Positions 9,120-18,200 of a stretch of DNA of 56,906 nt are shown one piece after another (positions within the stretch are counted from its first letter, which is position 1; every line of letters begins with the position of its first letter). Location of the stretch: positions 1 through 56,906 of IMG/VR virus record IMGVR_UViG_3300034073_005158; one strand, written 5' to 3'. This stretch comes from a virus. Below the pieces are notes generated by a model that worked only from the letters and a program-made list of their open reading frames with translations, was not told the DNA's origin and made no database searches. The translations under genes were made by a program, and so were the position numbers.

Positions 9120-10851
9120 TAGTAGCGTTTTAACCTACAAAAGTAGTCAGGTTCTGGACCTTATGCATCCGCCTTCTCCGGACTCGGATAGGCAACTATA
9201 CTATGATTATAATGCATTTATTAGTGCTATAGATGCCATATACGCAACTCAAAATAAAGACGGTCACATACCGGTTTTCAGAACAGTATCAAGCTCATCT
9301 GATCCGGATATGCTGATACCCGACTCTAACAGTACTCTTAAGTTCCTAATTCCTGGGCAATCTTATTTGTTTATTATAAACTCAGACTCTCACCTTCCTT
9401 TAAGAATACCAAATCCCATAGGATTAAAAGATTTTGTATCTTACGCACCAGAAAACACAACCTATAATGACGACAGCTGCTGTCCAGTTCTTAGCTCTGA
9501 AGAAGTAGTAGTTAATTTAACACCAGAAAGTGGCACATTTCATAGAATCAGAGCAGATATTCAAAATGCAATAAGTAATGAAATATATAGCTACTCTATA
9601 TCCCCAGTATATTCAAACTGGCCAGCTAAACTAAGTCCAACTAGCGGAGAAATAGTCTTAGCTTCAACAGCAAATGATCTTGGTAAAACTAGTGGACATT
9701 TAGAAGCAGTTTTTTCATACTATCCGTCACTAACGCACGACCTATCTGCGTCAATTCCATACTCCCTCAATAAAGTAGTTGACTCTAATTATTATACAGA
9801 AAATATATTTAGCATAATAAATTTGAGCATTTTTAATAGTAAATGCAGTGTCTATGACAAAAATTTGATCCTGTCTTGTTCCTCATGTATAGATCCGCAT
9901 AACTGTCCAACTGTGGAAATGATTGCTAGTGGCAACAAAGACAACAATACCAAATATATAATTACTACAGTTAAAAATCTTCCAGATAATAGTAGATTTA
10001 TGTATAACTTTTCTACCGATTCGTCTAATTGCACAGCAAATATAACTCCTCTTTCTGGTATTATAGATAGTCGTAACGCTAGCTATGCTATGACACCTTT
10101 TAATGCAAATGATTCTGCAGAATCAGAATCGGTTATGACCAAGCCATCAATAACCATATATAGTGTTTTTGAACATAGGGATAGCCTAGCGTCAGTTGGT
10201 AATTTGTTACCAACTTCCAGCATTGTGGCAGACCCAGCAGTTGATACTGACCTATATACCAATTTAATTTTTTCTCTGTATCCTATAGGAAATAATTATT
10301 GTAATCCCGTATATAAAAAAATGCTACTTGAATGTGAGAAGTGTTTTCCTTCTACAGATTTTAAAACAACCATAAAATTTGATAATCCTGAATATAGAAC
10401 CACTTTCAGCTCTTTACTTGGCCCTGGATTTAGATATCCTTCGCTATTTGATGACGGGGTCATTTCTACCTTCAATGGATTGGGTATTACTAGCGATAAA
10501 GCAGCTAGCATAAATCGTAGGCCAAATTGGGAACATAATGCCTATAATAGTGGCTTAGGAGAAGAATGTTGCAGTAAACCTATTAATATTAGTTTACAGA
10601 TTACAGATGCTGTTTCTGGCGAGCCATATAGTTATGATTTTTACTCATATCCAGATATAACCATTATTCCCAGAAGCGGCAACTTAAGCTTCGACGAAGG
10701 ATCTGGTAGTATATCGGTTCTTGCTTATCTGGACGGTCAAAGAAGCTCGGCGGTTCATGTCGTATTGAATCATAAAAAATCAAATCAAAAAGCTTTTGAT
10801 GGTACTGTTATCAGATGTCCGGAGTCTTGGATAGTAGAAGAAGACGTATAA
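9103..10851 (+). CDS. Beta-rich, cysteine-paired tail protein
   Basis: 582 residues, with the start overlapping the upstream gene by 17 bases. The chain looks like several Ig-like beta-sandwich units, each opening near a cysteine pair: SCCPV, LSCSSC, LECEKC and EECCS. Several units contain an LTPxSG or SGNLSF-type turn (NLTPESG, ITPLSG, IPRSG). That turn plus the cysteines gives a repeat period of roughly 130-150 residues by eye. I do not recognise a named family. Context and composition suggest a multi-domain tail or baseplate protein. The cysteines could bind metal or form disulfides after lysis. Confidence 0.5.
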   Translation: MIIQANSSVLTYKSSQVLDLMHPPSPDSDRQLYYDYNAFISAIDAIYATQNKDGHIPVFRTVSSSSDPDMLIPDSNSTLKFLIPGQSYLFIINSDSHLPLRIPNPIGLKDFVSYAPENTTYNDDSCCPVLSSEEVVVNLTPESGTFHRIRADIQNAISNEIYSYSISPVYSNWPAKLSPTSGEIVLASTANDLGKTSGHLEAVFSYYPSLTHDLSASIPYSLNKVVDSNYYTENIFSIINLSIFNSKCSVYDKNLILSCSSCIDPHNCPTVEMIASGNKDNNTKYIITTVKNLPDNSRFMYNFSTDSSNCTANITPLSGIIDSRNASYAMTPFNANDSAESESVMTKPSITIYSVFEHRDSLASVGNLLPTSSIVADPAVDTDLYTNLIFSLYPIGNNYCNPVYKKMLLECEKCFPSTDFKTTIKFDNPEYRTTFSSLLGPGFRYPSLFDDGVISTFNGLGITSDKAASINRRPNWEHNAYNSGLGEECCSKPINISLQITDAVSGEPYSYDFYSYPDITIIPRSGNLSFDEGSGSISVLAYLDGQRSSAVHVVLNHKKSNQKAFDGTVIRCPESWIVEEDV

Positions 10852-10882
10852 TATATTTAATAATTATGTAAAGTATATAACT

Positions 10883-11575
10883 ATGAGAATAATTTTTTCA
10901 AATTTTGCCGATAGAATTGTTAAATTGTGCTGCTCCAAATCTAATAATCCAGACCTTCCTCCAGAATGTCTGGAAGATGTTTTTCCCTCGCCTAGTCCCT
11001 CCCCAACTCCATCTGTGACGCCATCAATCACTCTATCTATTACGCCGTCCATGACACTATCCGTCACGCCTTCTATGACGCCTACGCCATCACCTACCCC
11101 AAATGTTGTGTTGCCACCAACGTCCTATGTTTGCGATCCTTCTGATAATTTTTGCTTTTCTGCACTAGAGCCACTTAACTGTGGCTGTGTATTTAATGCT
11201 CCTGAGGTCTATGTTTCTGGAGAACAGTCCGGTTCGATATGGCGAAGAGTTTCAGTTTCATATAATGGCCCAGATGGTCAGTGCGACAATAATGGTGACT
11301 GCTCTATGATCGTCATCCGTGGTTCTGTGTCAATTAGATATCCTGGTTCTCCGCTATCAAATTGGATCATAGGCGAAAAGGTAGATATGGTATTAGGATA
11401 CGCTCCCAGCTTTATAAATACGTTTGGATATATATGTGGCACAACACTAATATCTTCAAACGAGGGTGTATACGAAGGCATAGTCCTTAGGTGTACGCCA
11501 CCCGCCCAACCTCCTGATCAGCCAGATCCTCCAGACACATCTAATTTAAGCGTAGTATTTATGAGGGCATTATGA
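10883..11575 (+). CDS. Ser/Thr/Pro-repeat protein with cysteine-rich C-terminal domain
   Basis: 230 residues. After a short N-terminal segment with a CC pair comes a low-complexity stretch of S-x-T-P-like tetrads (residues about 36-74), then a globular part with eight or more cysteines and a Pro-rich end. There is no hydrophobic signal peptide. No clear Shine-Dalgarno sequence precedes the ATG. It overlaps the protease gene downstream by ATGA. The linker-plus-domain build suggests an exposed spacer carrying a small disulfide- or metal-stabilised module. The family is unknown. As the immediate upstream partner of the protease it could be its substrate or carrier, which is only inference from position. 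Confidence 0.45.
   Translation: MRIIFSNFADRIVKLCCSKSNNPDLPPECLEDVFPSPSPSPTPSVTPSITLSITPSMTLSVTPSMTPTPSPTPNVVLPPTSYVCDPSDNFCFSALEPLNCGCVFNAPEVYVSGEQSGSIWRRVSVSYNGPDGQCDNNGDCSMIVIRGSVSIRYPGSPLSNWIIGEKVDMVLGYAPSFINTFGYICGTTLISSNEGVYEGIVLRCTPPAQPPDQPDPPDTSNLSVVFMRAL
10987..11103 (+). repeat. Imperfect 12-base repeat coding S-x-T-P tetrads
   Basis: About nine to ten imperfect 12-base units encode Ser-Val/Ile/Met-Thr-Pro/Leu tetrads (for example TPSVTPSITLSITPSM). The DNA units differ at third and second positions, so the repeat is diverged and not freshly expanded. At protein level it forms a flexible, glycosylation-prone type of linker. Confidence 0.6.
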
Positions 11576-13008
11576 ACATAGTCAATAAAGCTATCCAACA
11601 GCTTGGGTTCGGTATAGATGCGTCGATAAATTCCGTTATGCTTGGATATAAGTATATTGGCGGTATTAAGACTAATAATTTATCTATAGTTTTTAATGTC
11701 GATAATAAAAAACCTATTTCGGAACTGGATCCATCGGAAGTGATTCCACAACAAATTACTATCGATAATGAATTATATATAACGGATGTTATAGAAGACA
11801 ACTCTCCTATTAAAGCTCTTACTTGCTATACTGATTTTGTAAACGAACCCGAGATACTCAAGCTTCAGGGCAATCCCACACTATCAATACCTATTAAGGG
11901 AGGTCAAGAAATTGTTCAATTTCCGACCAAATGGACTCCTTCAGGGGGGTCGTATTCTATTGCTGTTGGCACACTAGGGTTTATGGCTGTTGATAATGAA
12001 GATAATCGGCCTGTAGGAGTTACTAATGCTCATGTTGCATGTTTTTCGTACCTATTTAACTCTCTAAGAATAGAAAATAGCGACGCTATATCTAATCCAT
12101 ACAATTTATATGAGCCTATAAACTGGATTGTTGATAATAATTCATATCCAGCAGGATTAACCGCTAGAAACGGAACCAATATCTTAGCTCCAGCTGACCG
12201 ACTTGCCACGCGAATCAAGAAATATTACCCCATATATAATACAAACATTAATCTTTTAAATTATGTGGATGTTGCTTTGGTTCACCTAAATGGCTCTTAT
12301 CTTAACAGCAGTTCTTATATGATACATTTGCCTCAAGGTGTTCCGGATGTTGGATTCATGACTTTTGCAACAACAGAGGAAATAGATGGTCTGCTGAGCG
12401 CTTCACCAAAACCCCCTATATATAGCACTGGTCGAACCACGGGTCCTAAGGGATGGGGTTCAACATCCTCGTGTAAACTAGAAATAGACGGATTATTTGT
12501 TAGGGTTAACATAATGTTCCAAGATAGAGATAGGGTTATGGCTGCGCAATACGACGATATTATTAGATTTAGATACGAAGACTACAGTAATTTCCCAATT
12601 GCTCCAGGAGATTCAGGCTCGGCTGTTTTTGCTAATATAGGAGGTCAGTATAAAATAATTGGTCTAGCATTTGCTGGTAATTCTGGTAGTTTAACTAATC
12701 CTTCTACGAGTACGCATTACGGCTATGCTTGCAGAATAGACCGAATAGCCCAATTAATGAATATTAGACCTTGGGATATTTCTTATAATCCAAATTTTAG
12801 TGAATTAAATACTACTAATTTTGAGGTGTACTCAAGACCATTTATAGATGGTGGTGTAAATGATATTAGTGCTACAGTCAATAACAATACTTATTTTAAT
12901 GTTGGCTTAGCAAATACTAGTAATTTTGTGTTATCAAACCAATACAATACAAACACAGATATTACTAATATTAGGACCCTATCAATAGATATTTCTGATA
13001 GCATATAG
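11572..13008 (+). CDS. Trypsin-like serine protease domain protein
   Basis: 478 residues with the three motifs of chymotrypsin-fold proteases in the right order: His154 in VTNAHVA, Asp233 in YVDVALVHL, and Ser348 in APGDSGSAVF. These match the TAAHC, DIAL and GDSGG motifs of the family. About 120 N-terminal and 90 C-terminal residues flank the catalytic domain. There is no signal peptide, which fits action inside the cell or as part of the virion. It sits between tail structural genes with an ATGA overlap to the repeat protein. A role in processing tail proteins, or in breaking down a host surface layer during entry, is possible. Phage prohead proteases normally belong to other folds. Confidence 0.7.
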   Translation: MNIVNKAIQQLGFGIDASINSVMLGYKYIGGIKTNNLSIVFNVDNKKPISELDPSEVIPQQITIDNELYITDVIEDNSPIKALTCYTDFVNEPEILKLQGNPTLSIPIKGGQEIVQFPTKWTPSGGSYSIAVGTLGFMAVDNEDNRPVGVTNAHVACFSYLFNSLRIENSDAISNPYNLYEPINWIVDNNSYPAGLTARNGTNILAPADRLATRIKKYYPIYNTNINLLNYVDVALVHLNGSYLNSSSYMIHLPQGVPDVGFMTFATTEEIDGLLSASPKPPIYSTGRTTGPKGWGSTSSCKLEIDGLFVRVNIMFQDRDRVMAAQYDDIIRFRYEDYSNFPIAPGDSGSAVFANIGGQYKIIGLAFAGNSGSLTNPSTSTHYGYACRIDRIAQLMNIRPWDISYNPNFSELNTTNFEVYSRPFIDGGVNDISATVNNNTYFNVGLANTSNFVLSNQYNTNTDITNIRTLSIDISDSI

Positions 13009-13026
13009 CTTATAGTAGGATAAAAT

Positions 13027-15162
13027 ATGACAATAAATAATGATCCAAATATATTTTTTGGAGCTCAAAACAATGGTGGTACGCGACTTGCTCCTCCTGT
13101 GCCTGTTAGTGTTTTCTGGGGAGACGCTAAGATATCCGATATTACTGGCCCAACTCCATTTGTGGATATTAGTAACAGAATAAACTTATCATCTAATGGC
13201 ACACCAGAATCTGTAACTTCAACCATCACACTTACTGGTAAAATTCTTAGAGCTACTGATTTTGAGTGGGAGAATCCAGAAGAGGGTCAAGACAGAAGTG
13301 TTTCAGATAACAAAGGTATTTCTGGCACTCTAGAAGCTGTTCAGGGACTAGAGAAACTTTTTAAAAAATGTCCTATTAATGACTTTAAAATAAAATGCTC
13401 TAATCCAGACGTAGAAATGTATGTGGCTTCTGGAGCAAGACTTGTGGATCTTTCTTTTTCTAGAACAGAAAATAATTGGGGTAAAACCGTTGATTTTACA
13501 ATATCTTTAGAAAAAACATCTTCGGTAGATGATGATCCAACAGAAAATGTTACTGAGCGATCTGAAACGTGGTCAATAGAGCCTCTTGATGAAACGGTAT
13601 ATGCTAAATTTATTACCAAGTCTAATTTGAGGAGTGAGTGGTCCAACCCGAATATGAAGCCAGTAGCACCTAGCATAAATAACACAGTACCACCAGGAGC
13701 TGTTGGTGCTCAAGGCGCAGGATCTATGGATTTACAGATCTTATCTGTTCCTCAATTTAGAATAACAAGAAGATTATCCGCAAAAGGCATTTCACCTCCA
13801 ATTACTCCAAAATGTGAATGCACAACAAATCTTGATGGTTCAACAACATGCACAGAGCCAAATCCAAATATTAAGCCATCCAAGCCGGGTGATGGCTCGT
13901 GGCTATCTGCTAAGTTATGGGTCGATCAAAAACTAAACGATTTATTTAGTAATAGTCGTCCAACAGGATTACTTCCGTATTTTACAATTCGTAGACCAAC
14001 AAGCCCAGATATGTTTGGTCCTTTTCCAAGTACGTACTTATATGACCATAATAGGTCTATTAATATAGATATCAGTAACGGAACATACGAAGCTACGGAT
14101 ACATGGCTAGCTATGCCAACAGGAATGCCGTATATAGAGACTTATACAGTTGAAACATCAACTAGTTTAGAGATGATAAAAACTGTTAGGGTGGCTGGTA
14201 GTGTACAAGGATTGAGTATTGGTAATATAGATATCATGGACGGCGGAACTACTGTTGCAGGCGCAGCCATATTTCCAACAGGAATGTCGCCAACTGGTAA
14301 TACGCCCCCAGGCGAAGGGTTAACTTTTCCTCCACAACCTGGTATTAATTTGGGATACAGTTTACGAGACGCAATGAGCGGAAGCATAAGAGCATATAAT
14401 TTGCCAGATGTTGGTAGCAACATTATGAGCGCTAATACTCAAATGTATAGCAGTAAATATATAAACGCTTTGAGTGGATGGTTACATGATATTAAGCCGT
14501 ATATGTACAGACGAGCTAGTATGGCCATGAATAGCGCAGATAGAAAACAGCCGTACGTACCAGCCTATGAAACCAATCCTCCTAAGGTTCCTGAAAATCC
14601 TATTTACGCAACAGAGTCTTTATTAAGTGTTATACCAGTATCAACAACAGAGGGTCATGATCCTAAAAAAGGAACAATATCGTTTACTTATGAGTATAAT
14701 AATAAATTTAATGTAATTAGTGGTGTTATTAGTGAAAATATCACCATAACCAATGATGGCCCAGCAGATACTATAGCCGAAACCCAGGTTCCAGGCAGAG
14801 AATTGGGCCCAATTATGACCAAAACTGGCACAACGGCCACTAAAAAAACAATTAATATAGAGGTAGTAGTTATGACTCCAACAGGAGTAGAAGGATTTTT
14901 TGTAAATAATCCATCTTGCCCATTATATACTGGTGGTTATATATATACTACGATTAATAAATTGATTGAGGGATACAAGCCGTTCGGAATAGCACAGGAT
15001 GTTGCTTTATTTGGAAGATATGCTCAATCTAAAAATCAATTTGGCCAAGCATATAAAACTTCCGATCAAGATACTTGGACGCCAACACAAGGAAGATATA
15101 ATAGGACCGTTAGTTGGATATACCAGCAATGCTCTAATCAGCGGTTTTATTTGGATCATTAA
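13027..15162 (+). CDS. Tail/baseplate structural protein, family not recognised
   Basis: 711 residues with AGGA 6 bases before the ATG. The N-terminus has FGAQNNGGTRL, followed by beta-rich sequence with ITLTGKIL. The middle has a short cysteine-containing insert (KCECTTNLDG...TCTEP) and Pro/Gly-rich loops. The C-terminus contains PTGVEGFFVNNPSCPLYTGG and a terminal VSWIYQQC-type segment. GAQNN recurs near the N-terminus of the next gene product. Function is inferred only from its place between tail genes. Confidence 0.5.
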   Translation: MTINNDPNIFFGAQNNGGTRLAPPVPVSVFWGDAKISDITGPTPFVDISNRINLSSNGTPESVTSTITLTGKILRATDFEWENPEEGQDRSVSDNKGISGTLEAVQGLEKLFKKCPINDFKIKCSNPDVEMYVASGARLVDLSFSRTENNWGKTVDFTISLEKTSSVDDDPTENVTERSETWSIEPLDETVYAKFITKSNLRSEWSNPNMKPVAPSINNTVPPGAVGAQGAGSMDLQILSVPQFRITRRLSAKGISPPITPKCECTTNLDGSTTCTEPNPNIKPSKPGDGSWLSAKLWVDQKLNDLFSNSRPTGLLPYFTIRRPTSPDMFGPFPSTYLYDHNRSINIDISNGTYEATDTWLAMPTGMPYIETYTVETSTSLEMIKTVRVAGSVQGLSIGNIDIMDGGTTVAGAAIFPTGMSPTGNTPPGEGLTFPPQPGINLGYSLRDAMSGSIRAYNLPDVGSNIMSANTQMYSSKYINALSGWLHDIKPYMYRRASMAMNSADRKQPYVPAYETNPPKVPENPIYATESLLSVIPVSTTEGHDPKKGTISFTYEYNNKFNVISGVISENITITNDGPADTIAETQVPGRELGPIMTKTGTTATKKTINIEVVVMTPTGVEGFFVNNPSCPLYTGGYIYTTINKLIEGYKPFGIAQDVALFGRYAQSKNQFGQAYKTSDQDTWTPTQGRYNRTVSWIYQQCSNQRFYLDH

Positions 15163-15204
15163 TGACTAATTAGTACGCGCAATCATCACAGGAAATACTT
15201 TTAT

Positions 15205-18200
15205 ATGAGTAATACATGCCCAGGCGCTCAAAACAATTCTGATCAGGTTATTCAAACATTATTTCTTGGCGCATCAGTACTATCTTATAGTGTTAATATA
15301 GGGTGGGGAGGACAGCCATCAGTACTTAATGTGGAACTAATTAATGATGAACAGCCAGCAGCGTGTGAAGCAGACAATACGTCTCTTTTTCCTAACTCTA
15401 GTTTTGGACCAGACCATTATTATACATGTGTTGGTGATGCTTGTTATATAGATGAGCGAGGTCGAACATATAGCCGCAATAACAGACCTCCGCCGCTTAA
15501 AAAGATGAGACCGGGCAAGTTATATTTTTACTTCGAAAACGGCGAGATAAAATCTCAATATTGGAAAGATGGTGATCCGGGATTTTTTGGAGATTATACC
15601 TATATAAATAAAACGGGCGCCTATACTAAAGACTTGGCGTCATCCTATGATATTATAGGCTCTCCTGTTGTTTTTGTATTAGATAGTTTTGTATTTGCTG
15701 GTATAGTTCAATCATGGGAAAAAAATCCTATAACTCGCACATACACCGTGACCATAGAAGGACCAGATAGTTTACTAGAAAATAGCTGGATAATTTTAAG
15801 AGATTATGGAGGATCTATTTTTTCGTCTACTGGAAGTTCTTTGGGTGCTCCGCTACCTTATATTGGACCATTAGCGCAAAATAATGGGAAAATAGCAGAT
15901 GGAAATATTCATAATGTTTTTAATGTATATGGATTTTTAGAATCTTTCGGAGTTGATTATTATGGAGGATCAAACGCTACCGAAGACGGAATACCATATT
16001 CATCGATTATCGACGCTTTATCTGTGCTAACTTCAATAGAGGGCAATCAAGCTGCTGCCGTTAACATATTGAATAATCTTAATAAAAGAGCATTTTCTCC
16101 ATTTGGCAGAATTTTATCAAAACCTATTGTTGATTTGGATTTGAGCGTAGCCACAATGGGAAATTTTGGTGTGGTGCCCAGTCAAGTCGATGATCTTAAT
16201 ATCAATCGAAGTTTTTATACGCTAGATTTATCAGAACTCCCAATCTTGGATAACTCATTTAGAATGTCTGGAGACGTAGTTAGTATCATGGACTTTATTC
16301 GTAGCTTAACTGCTGTATCGGGCAAAGATTTTTATACGCAGCTTCTGCCAGTATCAATCAACGGCATTTTGCATAATATAATTAAAGTAAAAGTTATTGA
16401 TCGTAATATTAGACCAGCAGATAATCAGATATCTTTAACCATTAATTCATTAAAAACAGCCGGATATAAAGTCAATGTAAATAGCCTAGGTAAAGAAAAA
16501 TCCGATAGTAGTTCGTCCAAGATTATGTATGTCGGAGCTAAACAAGAAAGATTATACCAGGCCAAAAACTATAGATTAGGATTTAGACAAACAGCATATG
16601 TATATGATCCAGCACTAAATAAATTTGTGGATTTTGACTTTTTAAACGATTTAGGAAAAGTTAGATATCCTAGTCCATATTCTACTAGAAACACAGCGAT
16701 ATCTAGCTCGGTTAATGGTACTTTTGCCACAAATGTCTTTAATCAAATAGAAAACATACGCTTACGCATAGAAAGAGTAGTTCCAGAATCTATTGATAAT
16801 ATTTGGACTGACACAGAGGTTGGTGGAAGTGATCAGGTAAAACACTGGAATTATTCCCCATCTATAAGAGCAAATCTAGTTTTCAACAGACTGGACAAAC
16901 AAAATCAAAGATATATCCCAATTTATATGGATACCATTAGTCCATTTTTTGGCTATGTTATGGACGACCAAGCCAATGTTAACACAGGCAATGCCTCCAA
17001 TAATTTTCGCAAAATTCGTCCAGTTTGGTTTGATAATTTAACAGGTCAGCTCGCAGTAGTTATTAAAACATCCGAACTTCCACCCATCACTTTGGGCTCT
17101 AGTTCTCTATTTAGAACAGCTAGTTTACAAACCATTCTTCCAAACGGGTCTGTGCTAATTACAGAAACAGAAATTCGAGCAGCTATGAGTGGTTTCGATT
17201 CTTACTTTACTTATTGTGATGCTAAGGCCGTTGCTAATAAGCCGCAACTATATCTAATGCTGTTAAGCGCATATTACCATGCTAACCCTGCTTTTGCCAA
17301 TAATAGGGGCGGAGGCGTTGGTTGGGCCAGAGGCACCAACGGGTCAATTATTCCTTTTTTACCGCCAGAAAATATATTTGCCGAAGCAAACGTCGCTAAT
17401 AATTTAGGATTACCGGGTAATCCACAATCCGCACCGACCTCTATTGGATGGTCAGCTTTAATTGATGATAATTTTATTAAAGACTTGATGACAATTTGTC
17501 AATTTATAGCTAATATTGGTAATAGCTTTTATGGTAAAAAATACATGGTTAGAATAGGAGGAATTAATTCATACAGAGATACCACGGCTTATCTAAACGG
17601 ATCTACTCCGTATATCATCAATGCTTCTACTTATTTGCCTAACAGTACTGAGCAAATAGCGGTATTTCAAGGTGGTGGAAAAATATACTTTAGCTCAGAG
17701 CCATGTGATAGCGCGTGGGAAGAGCCGGGAAATATAATTGATGATAGTTTTGTGGTTGGTGGCGCAGCATGGTATAACCTGATTAATGAACAAGGTAAAA
17801 TTCCGCCGCTTTTAGGATATAATGCTAGCGACAATTACGACTCAGAAGCTATGAGGCTTTGTTTAATTAGTAAAATAATGCCCGGCGGAGTATCCCGTAC
17901 TACTAATGCTAATATTGCTCAATCCGCTCTATCTTCTCTAGACCCTAGTGCCAGTATGCCAAGAACATTGGGTTATAACTATAGTAATTTTACTTATTTA
18001 GGATCTTTCGCTAATCAGTCTACCGCTCTGAAAACAGATACTAGTTACGGAAATATGGTTAGATTTTTTCTCACTGCTGGTACAGGATCTTGCTCTAAAG
18101 ATAAGTTTATTTATCCTTCGATCAATGTTAGCTCATTAAATAAAAATGATTTTGTTATCGTTAATACAAATAGCTCAAGAATAAATGCTTTTGGAGACAC

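Noticed and set aside
10825-10855. Promoter before the Ser/Thr/Pro-repeat gene (TATAAT at 10847-10852)
   Set aside because: A perfect -10-like hexamer is present but the nearest TTGGAT is only 14 bases upstream, and TATAAT-like strings are frequent in this A+T-rich DNA.
13341-13685. Antisense ORF of 114 codons
   Set aside because: It lies wholly inside the 711-residue + strand gene, lacks a ribosome site and has no recognisable motif.
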